DNA of 64,000 nt from Pseudomonas oleovorans subsp. oleovorans (GTDB lineage Bacteria > Pseudomonadota > Gammaproteobacteria > Pseudomonadales > Pseudomonadaceae), in assembly GCF_002197815.1 (NCBI RefSeq), contig NZ_NIUB01000022.1, positions 1-64,000 of the forward strand, written 5' to 3'. Position 1 is the first letter of the stretch. Each line of letters begins with the position of its first letter. Positions 7,571-16,500 of this stretch are shown piece after piece. A program made the position numbers and the translations under genes. The notes beneath the pieces were generated by a model that ran no database searches, had not been told where the DNA came from, and saw only the letters and a program-made list of their open reading frames with translations.

Positions 7571-8817
7571 AGATGCTTCTGCGGGCCGCTATCGCGCCGC
7601 TGGTGCCGCTTTCGGCGGCAATCCTAGGCGGATGTTCCTCTCCAAGCCCTCAATGGCTCATTGAGCCCGTTGGAGCCTTCTGCGCTGCTGGCATCGATCA
7701 ACCGTGTTTGCAGGCTTTTGCGGCGCATGCCTATGCCGATGTTGCTAGTGACTTTGTAGTGCCATCAGCGCCGAAGGATGTGAGCCCGCCGAGCGACCCA
7801 GCACAGCCGCACGATGAAGCGGGCCAAGCGACAGTAAGCGACCAGAGTGGTCACTGGAGTTGTCCAGTTCCGAGCGTAGTGGAGAGCGCTCCTCAGCAGC
7901 CAACAGTCCCTACTGAACTGGCTGAGAAGGAGGCGACCGTTGAAGGGGAGGGCGCTTCACCCGCTGATGCAGCAACGGCACTACCCGCCGATGACGGCGC
8001 CAACGATAGTAGTGCCTTATCGCCCCAGGTTGATCAGGGGGCAATTCCGGCCCTTGAGTTTGGTTCGGCTGCCATTGCTGCAAATCTTGTTGAGCCGAAG
8101 GGATACGTTCCGAGTGATCTGGCTCTCCAGTACCGAGAGGCTGGTTCACTGCTTAACCTAGAATCCGAACCAATCTCGAAGGAGCATATCGGTAGGGTCT
8201 ACGACATTCCTGATGCCGACCTTCGCGCCAAAACACTCTCGACCTTCCTGGTGCTGTACTCCAAGGGCATGTCCGATTCCCAGGTGGATGAAATTCTCAA
8301 TGTGCTATACGAGTTGGATCAGAGGCGATATGAGGAAGCGCTGATTATCAAGCTTCCTGCGCTGCTGAAAAATGGCGACCTGGAGAGAGCCAAGGCGCTT
8401 CGGCACGTTCTTCTTGGTGAGGTAGGCAGGCAGGCGGATCAGTTTTCGATGCTTGCCTACGTTGCTAGCTGCTACACCATGATCGGCTTGAAGCAAGATG
8501 CTGGCGACATAGTGCGCGACGCGGTATCCGGTGGATTGAAGCTGTCAGCCGATGACAGGACCCTCATTAAGCTGGCTATGGCCGTGAGCAACGGCGGCTA
8601 TCCGATGATCCAAGATTTTTATGACTTCAAAAGCGATCAGGCTCGGCTGGATGCTTACCTGATGCTCGCGGTTATTGGCAGACAGCTCAACATTCAGGGC
8701 GTTGAGAGACGCGCCCTATCTGATGCTGTCAGGTTTATCCAGAAATCCTCTGCTCGGATCGACCGCGCTTCCGCTCTTGCTGCGATCCTGGCAGCTGCTC
8801 CAGGTGCTATTCAGTAG
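7567..8817 (+). CDS. Lipoprotein with low-complexity linker and helical repeat domain
   Basis: 416 residues. Signal peptide with lipobox ILGGC near residue 23, so lipid-anchored after export. Residues 55-190 are rich in Pro, Ala, Glu and Ser and probably extended. From about residue 195 to the end it is all-helical with alternating Leu/Ala patterns like tetratricopeptide or Sel1-type repeats (for example EEALIIKLPALLKNGDLERA). Last gene of the three-gene run with the ExoI-like and NADAR-like genes. Function unknown; a scaffold at the envelope is plausible. Confidence 0.65.
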   Translation: MKMLLRAAIAPLVPLSAAILGGCSSPSPQWLIEPVGAFCAAGIDQPCLQAFAAHAYADVASDFVVPSAPKDVSPPSDPAQPHDEAGQATVSDQSGHWSCPVPSVVESAPQQPTVPTELAEKEATVEGEGASPADAATALPADDGANDSSALSPQVDQGAIPALEFGSAAIAANLVEPKGYVPSDLALQYREAGSLLNLESEPISKEHIGRVYDIPDADLRAKTLSTFLVLYSKGMSDSQVDEILNVLYELDQRRYEEALIIKLPALLKNGDLERAKALRHVLLGEVGRQADQFSMLAYVASCYTMIGLKQDAGDIVRDAVSGGLKLSADDRTLIKLAMAVSNGGYPMIQDFYDFKSDQARLDAYLMLAVIGRQLNIQGVERRALSDAVRFIQKSSARIDRASALAAILAAAPGAIQ

Positions 8818-8833
8818 CTAGGGTTATCCACCG

Positions 8834-8856
8834 ATCCTCTGGATAAGTCAGAGGAT
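8834..8856. terminator. Inverted repeat after the 5439-8817 operon
   Basis: ATCCTCTG and CAGAGGAT form an 8-bp stem with a 7-base loop, ending in AACTTT. It lies 17 bases after the lipoprotein stop and could end transcription, although the T-run is weak. Three TTATCC words overlap it. Confidence 0.35.
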
Positions 8857-9008
8857 AACTTTGCAGCAACGTGTAGTGGCTTGGGCTGGCGCTCTATGGT
8901 GATTTTTTGATCACTTTGCGCTGCCGATTTTTTTCGTCCCGTGGCGATGACACACGGATTTCCCTTCGAAGATGAGTTCAACAAATTCAGCTTCGTTGGG
9001 AGCAAGCC

Positions 9009-10523
9009 ATGAATACACAAGCCCGTGTGAACCATATCCCTCAGCCGGCTGGCTTCGTGGTGCCGGATGTTCTGCCTGACTTCCCCACCACGCCACGCGC
9101 AGGTCTTCGCCTGAGTCTTGAGCAGGAACAGGCCTTTGGCTTCACCGTCTTTCAGCTCACGCTTGATCAGATTCAGGCCCTGGCCTGTGATCGCGAGGTT
9201 GTAGCCGATCTGCTTTCTGAAATGGAAGGGGCGTTCACCAAGGAGAATAAGGCAGATAAAGCCGTGGCTCTGATCAAGGTGGATGGCCAGTGGTTCCGCC
9301 AAGGCTCGATCCCCGCAGCTGAATTTTCCAAGTATTCTCGGGATCGAATCCAGCTGGTTCGCCAGTGCCTGGATGCGCTGAATTCTCTTGAGGGGAGCGA
9401 GCGCGACCTCTTTTACATGGAGGCCCTGGACTCGCTCCGCAAGGCGCTGTCTTTGCTGGTGCCCTACGATGCGATCCTGTCCAAGGCGGTGAACGCCTTC
9501 AAATCTCGATGCGGGGACCTCAGCGCTGCCTGCCGCGAACTGGCTATGTACGTGGCATCCGAAATGCACTTGAGCCGTACCACTGTCCAACGGCTCTGCG
9601 AACAGTTCTGGCTGTCGAACAAGTTGCCGGCAATATGCTTTGGCTCGAACCGCTACGTTCAGTCGATCATGCCGGCCAAGGCAAAGCGCGAATTCCGATT
9701 CGGCGTTTTGGAGCGCCAGCAGCGTATCGCCAGGGTTGCGCTAGAAACTGGTGTTCCTGTGATCGAGCTGCTGGGTAGCTGGTCCGCCTTCCATCGAATC
9801 CATCAGCGCATTGACCGCCTCTCTGGCGCGTTCGCAATGATCAATGCAGGCCTTGCTGAAAAGGTTGCGCGTGAGCATCGATTCGCAGCTGACTTCGATC
9901 AGGTGCGCTCTGCGGCCTACCAAGGACTCACTCGCGCCATCAGTCTTTATGCCCCGGAAAAGGGGATGAAGTTCTCTACCTATGCCGTCACCTGGATCAA
10001 GCAAACCATCATCCGCAGCCTCATTCAGCAGGAGCTAATTCGGCTTCCAGAAGGTAGCCACAAGATGCTTGGTCGTGTTCGTGCCGTGTACACCGACATG
10101 CCGAGCGCCAGTGACGAATACGTGTGCAAAGCAGCTGGCATCACCCCGTTCGAGCTGGACGGGCTCCGTCCTTACCTCCTGGGCAATGGGGCTATGTCTA
10201 TGGACACCCTCTCTAACTCTGAGGGTGATGATGCGGGGATGCACAGCTTCATTGCCGATCAGAACAATGACTTTGTGGCAGAGCTGGAGGAAGAAAGCGA
10301 GGCAGCTTATGTCGTCGGGCTGATTCGTGCAGCTTTGAGTGAGCGGGACTTCTTCGTTCTCACTCATCGCACTGGATTGGCCGGCGCTCAAGTGATTCCC
10401 GTGGCGGAGCTTGCTCAGATGCTCGATACCTCTCCGCAGAACATCAGTCGCTTGGAGAGGAAGGCTCAGTCTACGCTGGCCCGCATCGAAGAACTCAAGG
10501 CTGTTTGGGAGCTAATGGAGTGA
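9009..10523 (+). CDS. Sigma-70 family RNA polymerase sigma factor with long N-terminal extension
   Basis: 504 residues. Residues about 275-360 match sigma region 2: AFAMINAGLAEKVA, a helix ending DQVRSAAYQGLTRAI, the KGMKFSTYAVTWIKQTI core of region 2.3-2.4, then IRLPEGSH. Residues about 440-500 match region 4, with helix-turn-helix VAELAQMLDTSPQNISRLERKAQSTL. The first 270 residues are unlike common sigma N-termini and are unrecognised. Start supported by GGGAG just upstream. It should redirect RNA polymerase to promoters of its own, probably plasmid genes; target set unknown. It stands alone between a lipoprotein operon and a convergent gene. Confidence 0.85.
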   Translation: MNTQARVNHIPQPAGFVVPDVLPDFPTTPRAGLRLSLEQEQAFGFTVFQLTLDQIQALACDREVVADLLSEMEGAFTKENKADKAVALIKVDGQWFRQGSIPAAEFSKYSRDRIQLVRQCLDALNSLEGSERDLFYMEALDSLRKALSLLVPYDAILSKAVNAFKSRCGDLSAACRELAMYVASEMHLSRTTVQRLCEQFWLSNKLPAICFGSNRYVQSIMPAKAKREFRFGVLERQQRIARVALETGVPVIELLGSWSAFHRIHQRIDRLSGAFAMINAGLAEKVAREHRFAADFDQVRSAAYQGLTRAISLYAPEKGMKFSTYAVTWIKQTIIRSLIQQELIRLPEGSHKMLGRVRAVYTDMPSASDEYVCKAAGITPFELDGLRPYLLGNGAMSMDTLSNSEGDDAGMHSFIADQNNDFVAELEEESEAAYVVGLIRAALSERDFFVLTHRTGLAGAQVIPVAELAQMLDTSPQNISRLERKAQSTLARIEELKAVWELME

Positions 10524-10525
10524 GC

Positions 10526-11098
10526 CTACGCGCACTCCAAAATAAGCTGCTCAGCGCTAGATTTCTGGGCTGGTGATGCGTCCTCGTTATCCAGAATGAG
10601 TTGGCACATTTCAATTGCCCCTACGAAATCCCCCATGCTGAAAAACTGGTTCGCAATCTCAAGGTGAGTTTTCGCCATAGGGTCGTCCGCTGCAACGGCC
10701 TCGGCAACTTCAAGCCCTGCCTGATCGATGCAGAGGGGTTGTTGAGCCCCGCTGTCAGCAGGCCCTGTGCCTTTGGCTGTCGATCTGGTTGATTGCTCTA
10801 TGGCCTGCTCTTTGGACGGGGCAAGCGAGTACACCCCATCTCTAAGCGGTCCAGATGCAACCTGGGGGGCAATATTTGCTGGAGCATCCACCTCAATCGT
10901 CTTAGTGCGGTTTTTGATAGTCAGCAACCACAGACCGAAGAATGCGGCCATTCCGAGAAGCAGGCACAGCAGGCCTAGAAATTGTGTAGCCACGGGAAAC
11001 CTCAGAAGTCCATACGAGCCAACTTTATCGTGATTGCTCCGAAGCCGCCGCTGAACCGTGTGCATTTCAGGGTCACTAAGGGGGGCATTCTCAGACAT
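10526..11098 (-). CDS. Membrane-anchored protein with FimV C-terminal-like domain
   Basis: 190 residues. A single membrane segment spans about residues 38-60 (FLGLLCLLLGMAAFFGLWLL), preceded by a short cytoplasmic tail. The C-terminal 45 residues (AKTHLEIANQFFSMGDFVGAIEM onward, ending in AEQLILECA) match the pattern of the FimV C-terminal TPR-like domain (LDLARAYIDMGD). FimV links the type IV pilus to the Pil-Chp chemosensory system in Pseudomonas. Here the LysM part is absent and the membrane orientation is reversed in layout, so this would be a mini-FimV. Its start codon is only 20 bases from that of the divergent gene. Confidence 0.6.
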   Translation of the reverse strand: MSENAPLSDPEMHTVQRRLRSNHDKVGSYGLLRFPVATQFLGLLCLLLGMAAFFGLWLLTIKNRTKTIEVDAPANIAPQVASGPLRDGVYSLAPSKEQAIEQSTRSTAKGTGPADSGAQQPLCIDQAGLEVAEAVAADDPMAKTHLEIANQFFSMGDFVGAIEMCQLILDNEDASPAQKSSAEQLILECA

Positions 11099-11118
11099 AG
11101 CCTTCTGAGGAAACCAAA

Positions 11119-12129
11119 GTGATCGATTCCTTACCCCTCACCCGACGCCGCTTCACCAAGCTGAGCGCAGCAGCTCTGGCCGCCAGCACTATGGGACTCG
11201 GTGTTGTTTCGCCACCTGCGCGGGCCATGAGCGTCAATGTCGCTCGGCTTCTCAGCATCGATCCTCTGACTCTTGAATATAAGGTTTTTAGTCCTTGCTG
11301 TTACTTTTGCCAGGACTATCTAGTTGTCTCTCATTATCAACCCGTGGTGCTGTGTGAGGTCATCAAGGGTGGGGGGGATACGGCGCTGGGTCAGTCTATT
11401 GGCGGGATTCTCTCTGCTGGAGTGGATAACAACGATTACACAAGCATGCACGTTCGCTTATGGGAACTCCCAGATTGGGCCATCAACATTGCGATGGCTG
11501 GGCAGGGCTGCAAGATGTGTGGCGTTGATGCAGCCAAAAGTACAAACACAAGCATTTTCGGCGGCTCTGGGCTCTGCTCGGCAGCAACAGACATAATCAT
11601 TGGGCAGGCAACCAAGCGAATTAACGACGCCCTGCCCAGCTGCTTCCCCAAACTGCTCTATACAACCGAGAGTGATCCAGCCTGGAATACAGGCTGTAGA
11701 GACTGGCTTATGTTCCCGCCAACTGATCTTGAGTGCTCGACAATCGGCGCTTCCATTTCGAATCTGTTTGGCTTTGAGCGTTGTATCGGGACACAGTGGG
11801 GGCCACTGTACCCAAGGCAGATGGCCACACCGAGGGATAACCCGATAGTGGCTGCCGGCATCGCTGCGTATCGTGCTTTGCACATAGCGCGCAAGGCCCT
11901 CGGCTCGTCCCCATTTGACACTGCCATTGCAGTAGGCAAGCTACAACAGACCTCGCCCATGACCACTGTTGGTTGGCGCGCAGGCAGTATGTTTCTCGAC
12001 GCACAGATGCTGCTCGGCCCAGTCAGTCCCAGCCATATCTACACATTTGTGTGGTGGCTGCCGGTGGTCTGCTGCAAGTCTTATGACGAGATATTCGGGT
12101 TCTGCCCGCCAGAAATCCCGTGCTCCTGA
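11119..12129 (+). CDS. TraU-like (TIGR03756-type) conjugative transfer protein
   Basis: 336 residues from GTG. It begins with an RRRFTKLSAAALAAS segment resembling a twin-arginine signal, cleaved near PARA (residue 36). The mature protein is cysteine-rich (SPCCYFC, QGCKMCG, GLCSA, PVVCCKS, FGFCPPEIPCS). HYQPVVLCEVIKGGGDTALG and WGPLYPRQMATPRDNPIVAAGIAAYRA match the TraU/TIGR03756 family of integrating conjugative elements and F-type systems, where TraU acts in the periplasm in mating-pair function. No other classical F-type genes adjoin it, so transfer genes are scattered on this replicon. Stop is followed by two copies of the window-wide palindrome. Confidence 0.65.
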   Translation: MIDSLPLTRRRFTKLSAAALAASTMGLGVVSPPARAMSVNVARLLSIDPLTLEYKVFSPCCYFCQDYLVVSHYQPVVLCEVIKGGGDTALGQSIGGILSAGVDNNDYTSMHVRLWELPDWAINIAMAGQGCKMCGVDAAKSTNTSIFGGSGLCSAATDIIIGQATKRINDALPSCFPKLLYTTESDPAWNTGCRDWLMFPPTDLECSTIGASISNLFGFERCIGTQWGPLYPRQMATPRDNPIVAAGIAAYRALHIARKALGSSPFDTAIAVGKLQQTSPMTTVGWRAGSMFLDAQMLLGPVSPSHIYTFVWWLPVVCCKSYDEIFGFCPPEIPCS

Positions 12130-12139
12130 TCTGCTCATA

Positions 12140-12155
12140 TCCGCGCATGCGCGGA
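12140..12155. repeat. Window-wide palindrome, copy 3
   Basis: TCCGCGCATGCGCGGA, 11 bases after the TraU-like stop, followed by AAA. Confidence 0.9.
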
Positions 12156-12194
12156 AAATCGAACCCCGCATAGCACGTTCAGGACCGTATAAAT

Positions 12195-12219
12195 TCCGCG
12201 CATGCGCGGATTTTTTTTC
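12195..12219. terminator. Window-wide palindrome copy 4, followed by a T-run (terminator-like)
   Basis: TCCGCGCATGCGCGGA at 12195-12210 runs straight into a run of eight T. As RNA, CCGCG and CGCGG can pair around a CATG loop, so this copy could serve as a Rho-independent terminator for the TraU-like gene as well as a binding site. Confidence 0.5.
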
Positions 12220-12283
12220 TTGGCCTCGATGACACAAAGGCTTCTGTTGGAACGTATCAAGTCACCGTAGAGGGGAGGTGTCT

Positions 12284-12565
12284 ATGTCCAACAGTACCCA
12301 AATCATCACTGGACCAACGCTCAGGCAGTTCGCCACGATAGTGGATGATGAGGACTTGATCGTTACTTCAAAGCTGGGGCCTAGCACCCTGAGCAGGGTG
12401 CGCTTCAAGTTAATCGACTATCCAGCTGTACCTTCTGAGCGGACTGAATTTATCCGAGGCAAGGTGCTGCAAGAGTTCCCGGTTGTAGCGAACGTCCTGG
12501 GCAGCATGCTTGAGCAGTGCATACTGGATCAGGCAAAAGCGGTTGAGAGCCTTCTGGGAGAGTAG
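12284..12565 (+). CDS. Hypothetical protein, 93 aa
   Basis: ATG at 12284 is preceded by a strong GGGGAGG site, preferred over a GTG two codons earlier. Soluble, mixed alpha/beta; the last 35 residues form a likely helix (VANVLGSMLEQCILDQAKAVESLL). It converges on the chemosensory operon and ends 25 bases before the cheB-like stop. No family recognised. Confidence 0.6.
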   Translation: MSNSTQIITGPTLRQFATIVDDEDLIVTSKLGPSTLSRVRFKLIDYPAVPSERTEFIRGKVLQEFPVVANVLGSMLEQCILDQAKAVESLLGE

Positions 12566-12590
12566 GGAAGGCAAGGGGCGAGGCCCCTTA

Positions 12591-13520
12591 TCAAACCACG
12601 CCGACTCCGTAGGATTTCGCAAGACGCTTGGCCAAACCAACAGCTGTATGGCTCTCGTCCACGACTCCAGCTTGTCTTGCTGAGTCTGGCATGGAGCGTG
12701 CTGCACACTCATCGGCTTCCTGCGCAAGAACCATGATGGTCTTGTGCTTGATTTCCTTTAGCGCTGCGGTGCCGTCATCGCCCAGCCCGGTGAGGATGAT
12801 GACCCCCACACCTCCAGTTGAAGTCCGCCGAATTGAACGAAGCGTTGCATTGATCGACGGGCTCGGTTGGTTTGGTAGCTGAAATGGCCGTGAGGTCATC
12901 CGAATGCCCTCAATGGACATGACAGAATCTCTGGGCACTATGTATGCGTGACCGGGTTGTAACGGCGCACCGTCGCCACCAATTTCAATTGCCCACCGAT
13001 CCTGGCGACTGCTAAGGACTTTCTGGAGCGAAACGGAGCCGCTGTCGCTACCAATGTGTTGAGCAATGATTAGTGAAATCGGCAGGCGAGGGAGTGCCGA
13101 TAGGAAGGTGTTCAGCGCATCCGGCCCACCAGAGCTTGAGCCTATAACCCACACATCGTGGACACTTCCTGTCTCCTTCGAGTTGTTTAACTCAGAGGCG
13201 AGGTCAGGAAGGACGCGCATGATTTCGTTGATGATCTTCTTGCGCCATGCAAGGCGCTCATCATGAGCAAGCGGATAGAGCTGCTTTTCGGTCAGGATCA
13301 CCTTTGGTTCGTCGCGGGTGATCATGTCCATGACGCACTCTTTCTCCATGATCGAATCGACGGAGTAGTCGATGATCATGACGTGCGCATTGCTTTGCAT
13401 GAACGAACCGCCGTCAATTGCAGCTTCATCGAAGACTGTCACCTCCCCAGCAATGGGCTGGAGAAGTTCAGCAATGATGCTGGCCTGGGTTCCGTTCTTA
13501 GACGCGATACCAATTCTCAT
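12591..13520 (-). CDS. chpB: CheB/ChpB-type protein-glutamate methylesterase
   Basis: 309 residues. The C-terminal methylesterase domain (about residues 120-300) has the family triad: Ser in GSSSGGPDAL, His in AQHIG and Asp in GLGDDGTAAL. The N-terminal domain (1-110) is receiver-like but degenerate, as in ChpB of the Pseudomonas Pil-Chp system. It would remove methyl groups from the receptor encoded in the same operon. Its start overlaps the stop of the upstream chpA-like gene by four bases; it is the last gene of the six-gene minus-strand operon. Confidence 0.9.
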   Translation of the reverse strand: MRIGIASKNGTQASIIAELLQPIAGEVTVFDEAAIDGGSFMQSNAHVMIIDYSVDSIMEKECVMDMITRDEPKVILTEKQLYPLAHDERLAWRKKIINEIMRVLPDLASELNNSKETGSVHDVWVIGSSSGGPDALNTFLSALPRLPISLIIAQHIGSDSGSVSLQKVLSSRQDRWAIEIGGDGAPLQPGHAYIVPRDSVMSIEGIRMTSRPFQLPNQPSPSINATLRSIRRTSTGGVGVIILTGLGDDGTAALKEIKHKTIMVLAQEADECAARSMPDSARQAGVVDESHTAVGLAKRLAKSYGVGVV

Positions 13521-16500
13521 GCTGCACCCACTGCGTGAAGTTCAGGGCAAACGATGCGGATACCCTCGTTGAGCATTGCGGCGTCGTATGGCTTCGGAAG
13601 GAAGTAGTTCACGCCCAAGCTCAGAGCTTGTTCTTTCAGTTGAGCGCGAGTGGTCAGCATGATGATCGGTGTGCGGTCGAAGTTCTTGAGCGAGCGCAGC
13701 CGTTCTGTCAGATCAAGTCCATTCATGCGTGGCATTTCAACGTCCACGACGAATAGGGATGGGGCGCTGAGCGTAGGAAGCTTGTCCAGAGCGTCCTGTC
13801 CGTTATGTGCGGATGCTACTTCCCAGCCTAGGGCCTGGAAGTGGCGTGTCAGCAATTTTTGATAGCTACTGCTGTCGTCAACGATCAGCACCAGGGGACG
13901 AGCCTCACGCTTTACTCGACGGATTCGGTAGAGCTTCGCTTTGTAGCCGTCCTCGGTCATCTTGAGGTTCAGGCGGGCCAGCTCGATCACATCCAAGACA
14001 AGAGCCGGAGTGCCATCATGGACTTCTGTGCTGCCGATGATCCCTTTTACCGTGCTCAAAATGCCCTCGAACTTCGTTACGTGAATCTCGGGCATGGAGA
14101 CTCCGTTCTCAACTTCAATTGCCAATCGGGTTCCGCTTTGCTCTACCAAAACTAGGCAGGTGTGGCTTGGCGCCTGAGCACTGTTGAGCTTGAGGTCAGG
14201 GACGGCCATCAGATCGGCAAGATGAACCACATCGTAGGATTTGCCTTCATGGCTGACACTTGCCTGCCCCGGTTTGGCCTTGATTGCCATAAGTTCGGTC
14301 GTCGGGAAGTCCAGCACCTGGGCCATGTTGAAAGTCGGAATAGCAAACCACTGATCACTGATCCGGCAGACGAGAGCGCGGTTCGAGCCCACGGTCAGAG
14401 GCAGCTCTAAGGAAATAGTGGTGCCTTTCCCGAGTTCAGAGGCAATGTGAAGATGCCCGCCAAGGCTCGCAATTCGCGTCCTCACAATGTCCATCCCCAC
14501 GCCACGACCAGAAAGCTCGCTCACGGACTTGGCAGTGGAGAAGCCTTGTTCCGCAATCAGGTGCAAAATCTCCTGTTCGGATAGCTGATCCTCCGGCTTG
14601 ACCAGCCCCAGACTCAAGGCCTTGCGGTGAATGGCCTTCGGGTCAATCCCGCGCCCGTCATCGCTAATTTCAACGATGAGAGATTTTGCTCTCCGGCTGG
14701 CTTTGACCTGAATCTTGCCAACGGGCGGCTTACCTGCCTTCACTCGGTCCGCCTCCGATTCGATTCCGTGAGCGACTGCGTTGGTTACGACATGGCGAAG
14801 TGGGTCGCGGATCGATTCAAGAAGCTGCCTGTCGATCCGGGTGTCTGTTCCAAGCACCTCCAATTCCGCTTTTTTCTGGCTCAACTGGAGGGCGCTGGCC
14901 AGCGCGCCGTTGAGGCTAGGCTTTTCGTTGTCGAACATTACAAGGCGAGATAGCAGCAGGTCGCGCTGCAAGCTGGCGATCACCTCGCCCTGATAGCTGA
15001 ATGCGCTATCCAGAAGGTTGGATTGGGTGATCATGTCTTGAGCGTCTTGCAGAAGTTGCTCGATCTGGAGAATCGACTGCGTATGGCTATGGGAAAGATG
15101 GTTGAAGCGCTCCAGATACAAACGCTGGTCATCGCTGCTCGATTCGACGGCGGAATGACGAGCGCCTGGGTTCCCTATGTTGTTGAAGTGACGCAGCTGC
15201 ACCGTTGTTTTGTTCATGTGCATCAGGAGTAGCGATAGCTTCTCGCGCAGCGCTACGACCGATAGCTGCGACTCGCGGTGCAGGGTGTTCTGCCGGTATG
15301 AGGATGCCTTGAGTTCATTCGACAGCTTGACCGAGTTGTCCAGGAGTTGGAGTTCGACCTTGATCTTCTCGGAGCCCTTCGCCCCTTTCCGTTTGGTGCG
15401 CGAGGCCTCCCTGTCGCTTTCATTTGCGCGATGCAAAAGGGACTGTACTTGAGGGCTTAGTTCCTTGTTGGCGGTAACAATGTCCGTGTAGTCAGGTTCG
15501 CCAGGGTAGAACTCCGCGTCGAAGACCAGCCCGTCAGAGGCCAAGGATTTTCGTGCTTGTCGATTTTCGAAGTTGCGTTGGCGCTCGCCAAAGGCCCGAC
15601 CGCGCAGGCCACGGTATCCACGGCGACCCTTCGGCCTAGATTCTTCTTCATCATCTTGTGCATCGTCCCCAACAGCCGGCTCAACCTGGGCAGCGTCGGG
15701 CGCGGGGATACCTTCTGGATGCTCTGTGAGCATTTCCTGCACTTCGGCTGTTTCGTTCTCAACCGATTCAGATGGCTGGGCCTCGACGGCAGATGTGGGC
15801 GCGGCATCAACTGGGGCATCTGGTGTGATTTTGGTGGCCGGAGCTGCGGCTCCATAAGAGCCCTGGATCACAGCTGCGAGCTTGTCGCCATCCACCCTGC
15901 ACATGTCACAGGCGTCACCCACCAAATCAATGAGGGCGGGGATTGTCCGGTATGCCTCGCGGTTGCGTACCGCGTCGCTCATGGTGATCAGTTCGTTTAG
16001 TACGAACGTGGTGAGGTCGGCACAGTGCTTGTCAGCCGTGATGGCCCCGGATGCCATAGAGTCGAACAGAGACTCCATGTGGTGGGTCAGGCTGCGGATC
16101 GCTGTGGCGTTGATGATTGCAGCAGCGCCCTTGAGGGTGTGCATGTTGCGGCGGATGTTCACCGTCAGCTCTTTGTCTGACATATCGGCCATCCAGGCGG
16201 TGATGTTCCGTTGTAGCTCAGGGATAACATCGTCTGCATCCGTGAGGTACAGGTCGTACATTTCCAGGTCGTAGTCTGGTGCGGCACTGATCTGCACAGC
16301 TACTGGGTTGCTGGGTTGTTCAGGGGCCGTTACTGGTGCTGGCGCTTCCTCAATCTCAATTGGAGTGGCGGCTGCGGAAACGGGCTCGGGCTCGGGCTCA
16401 GGTTCGCTCGGGGCTTCGGTGGCTATCCTGGTCCCGGTGATTGCCCCTGCGACTTCAAGCCAGCCAGGAAGCTGCGACACCCCAGCCTCCCACGGGAAGT

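Noticed and set aside
8824..8858. Cluster of three TTATCC words as DnaA boxes of an origin
   Set aside because: They overlap an 8-bp hairpin that explains two of them, match the DnaA box only in part, and no replication initiator gene adjoins.
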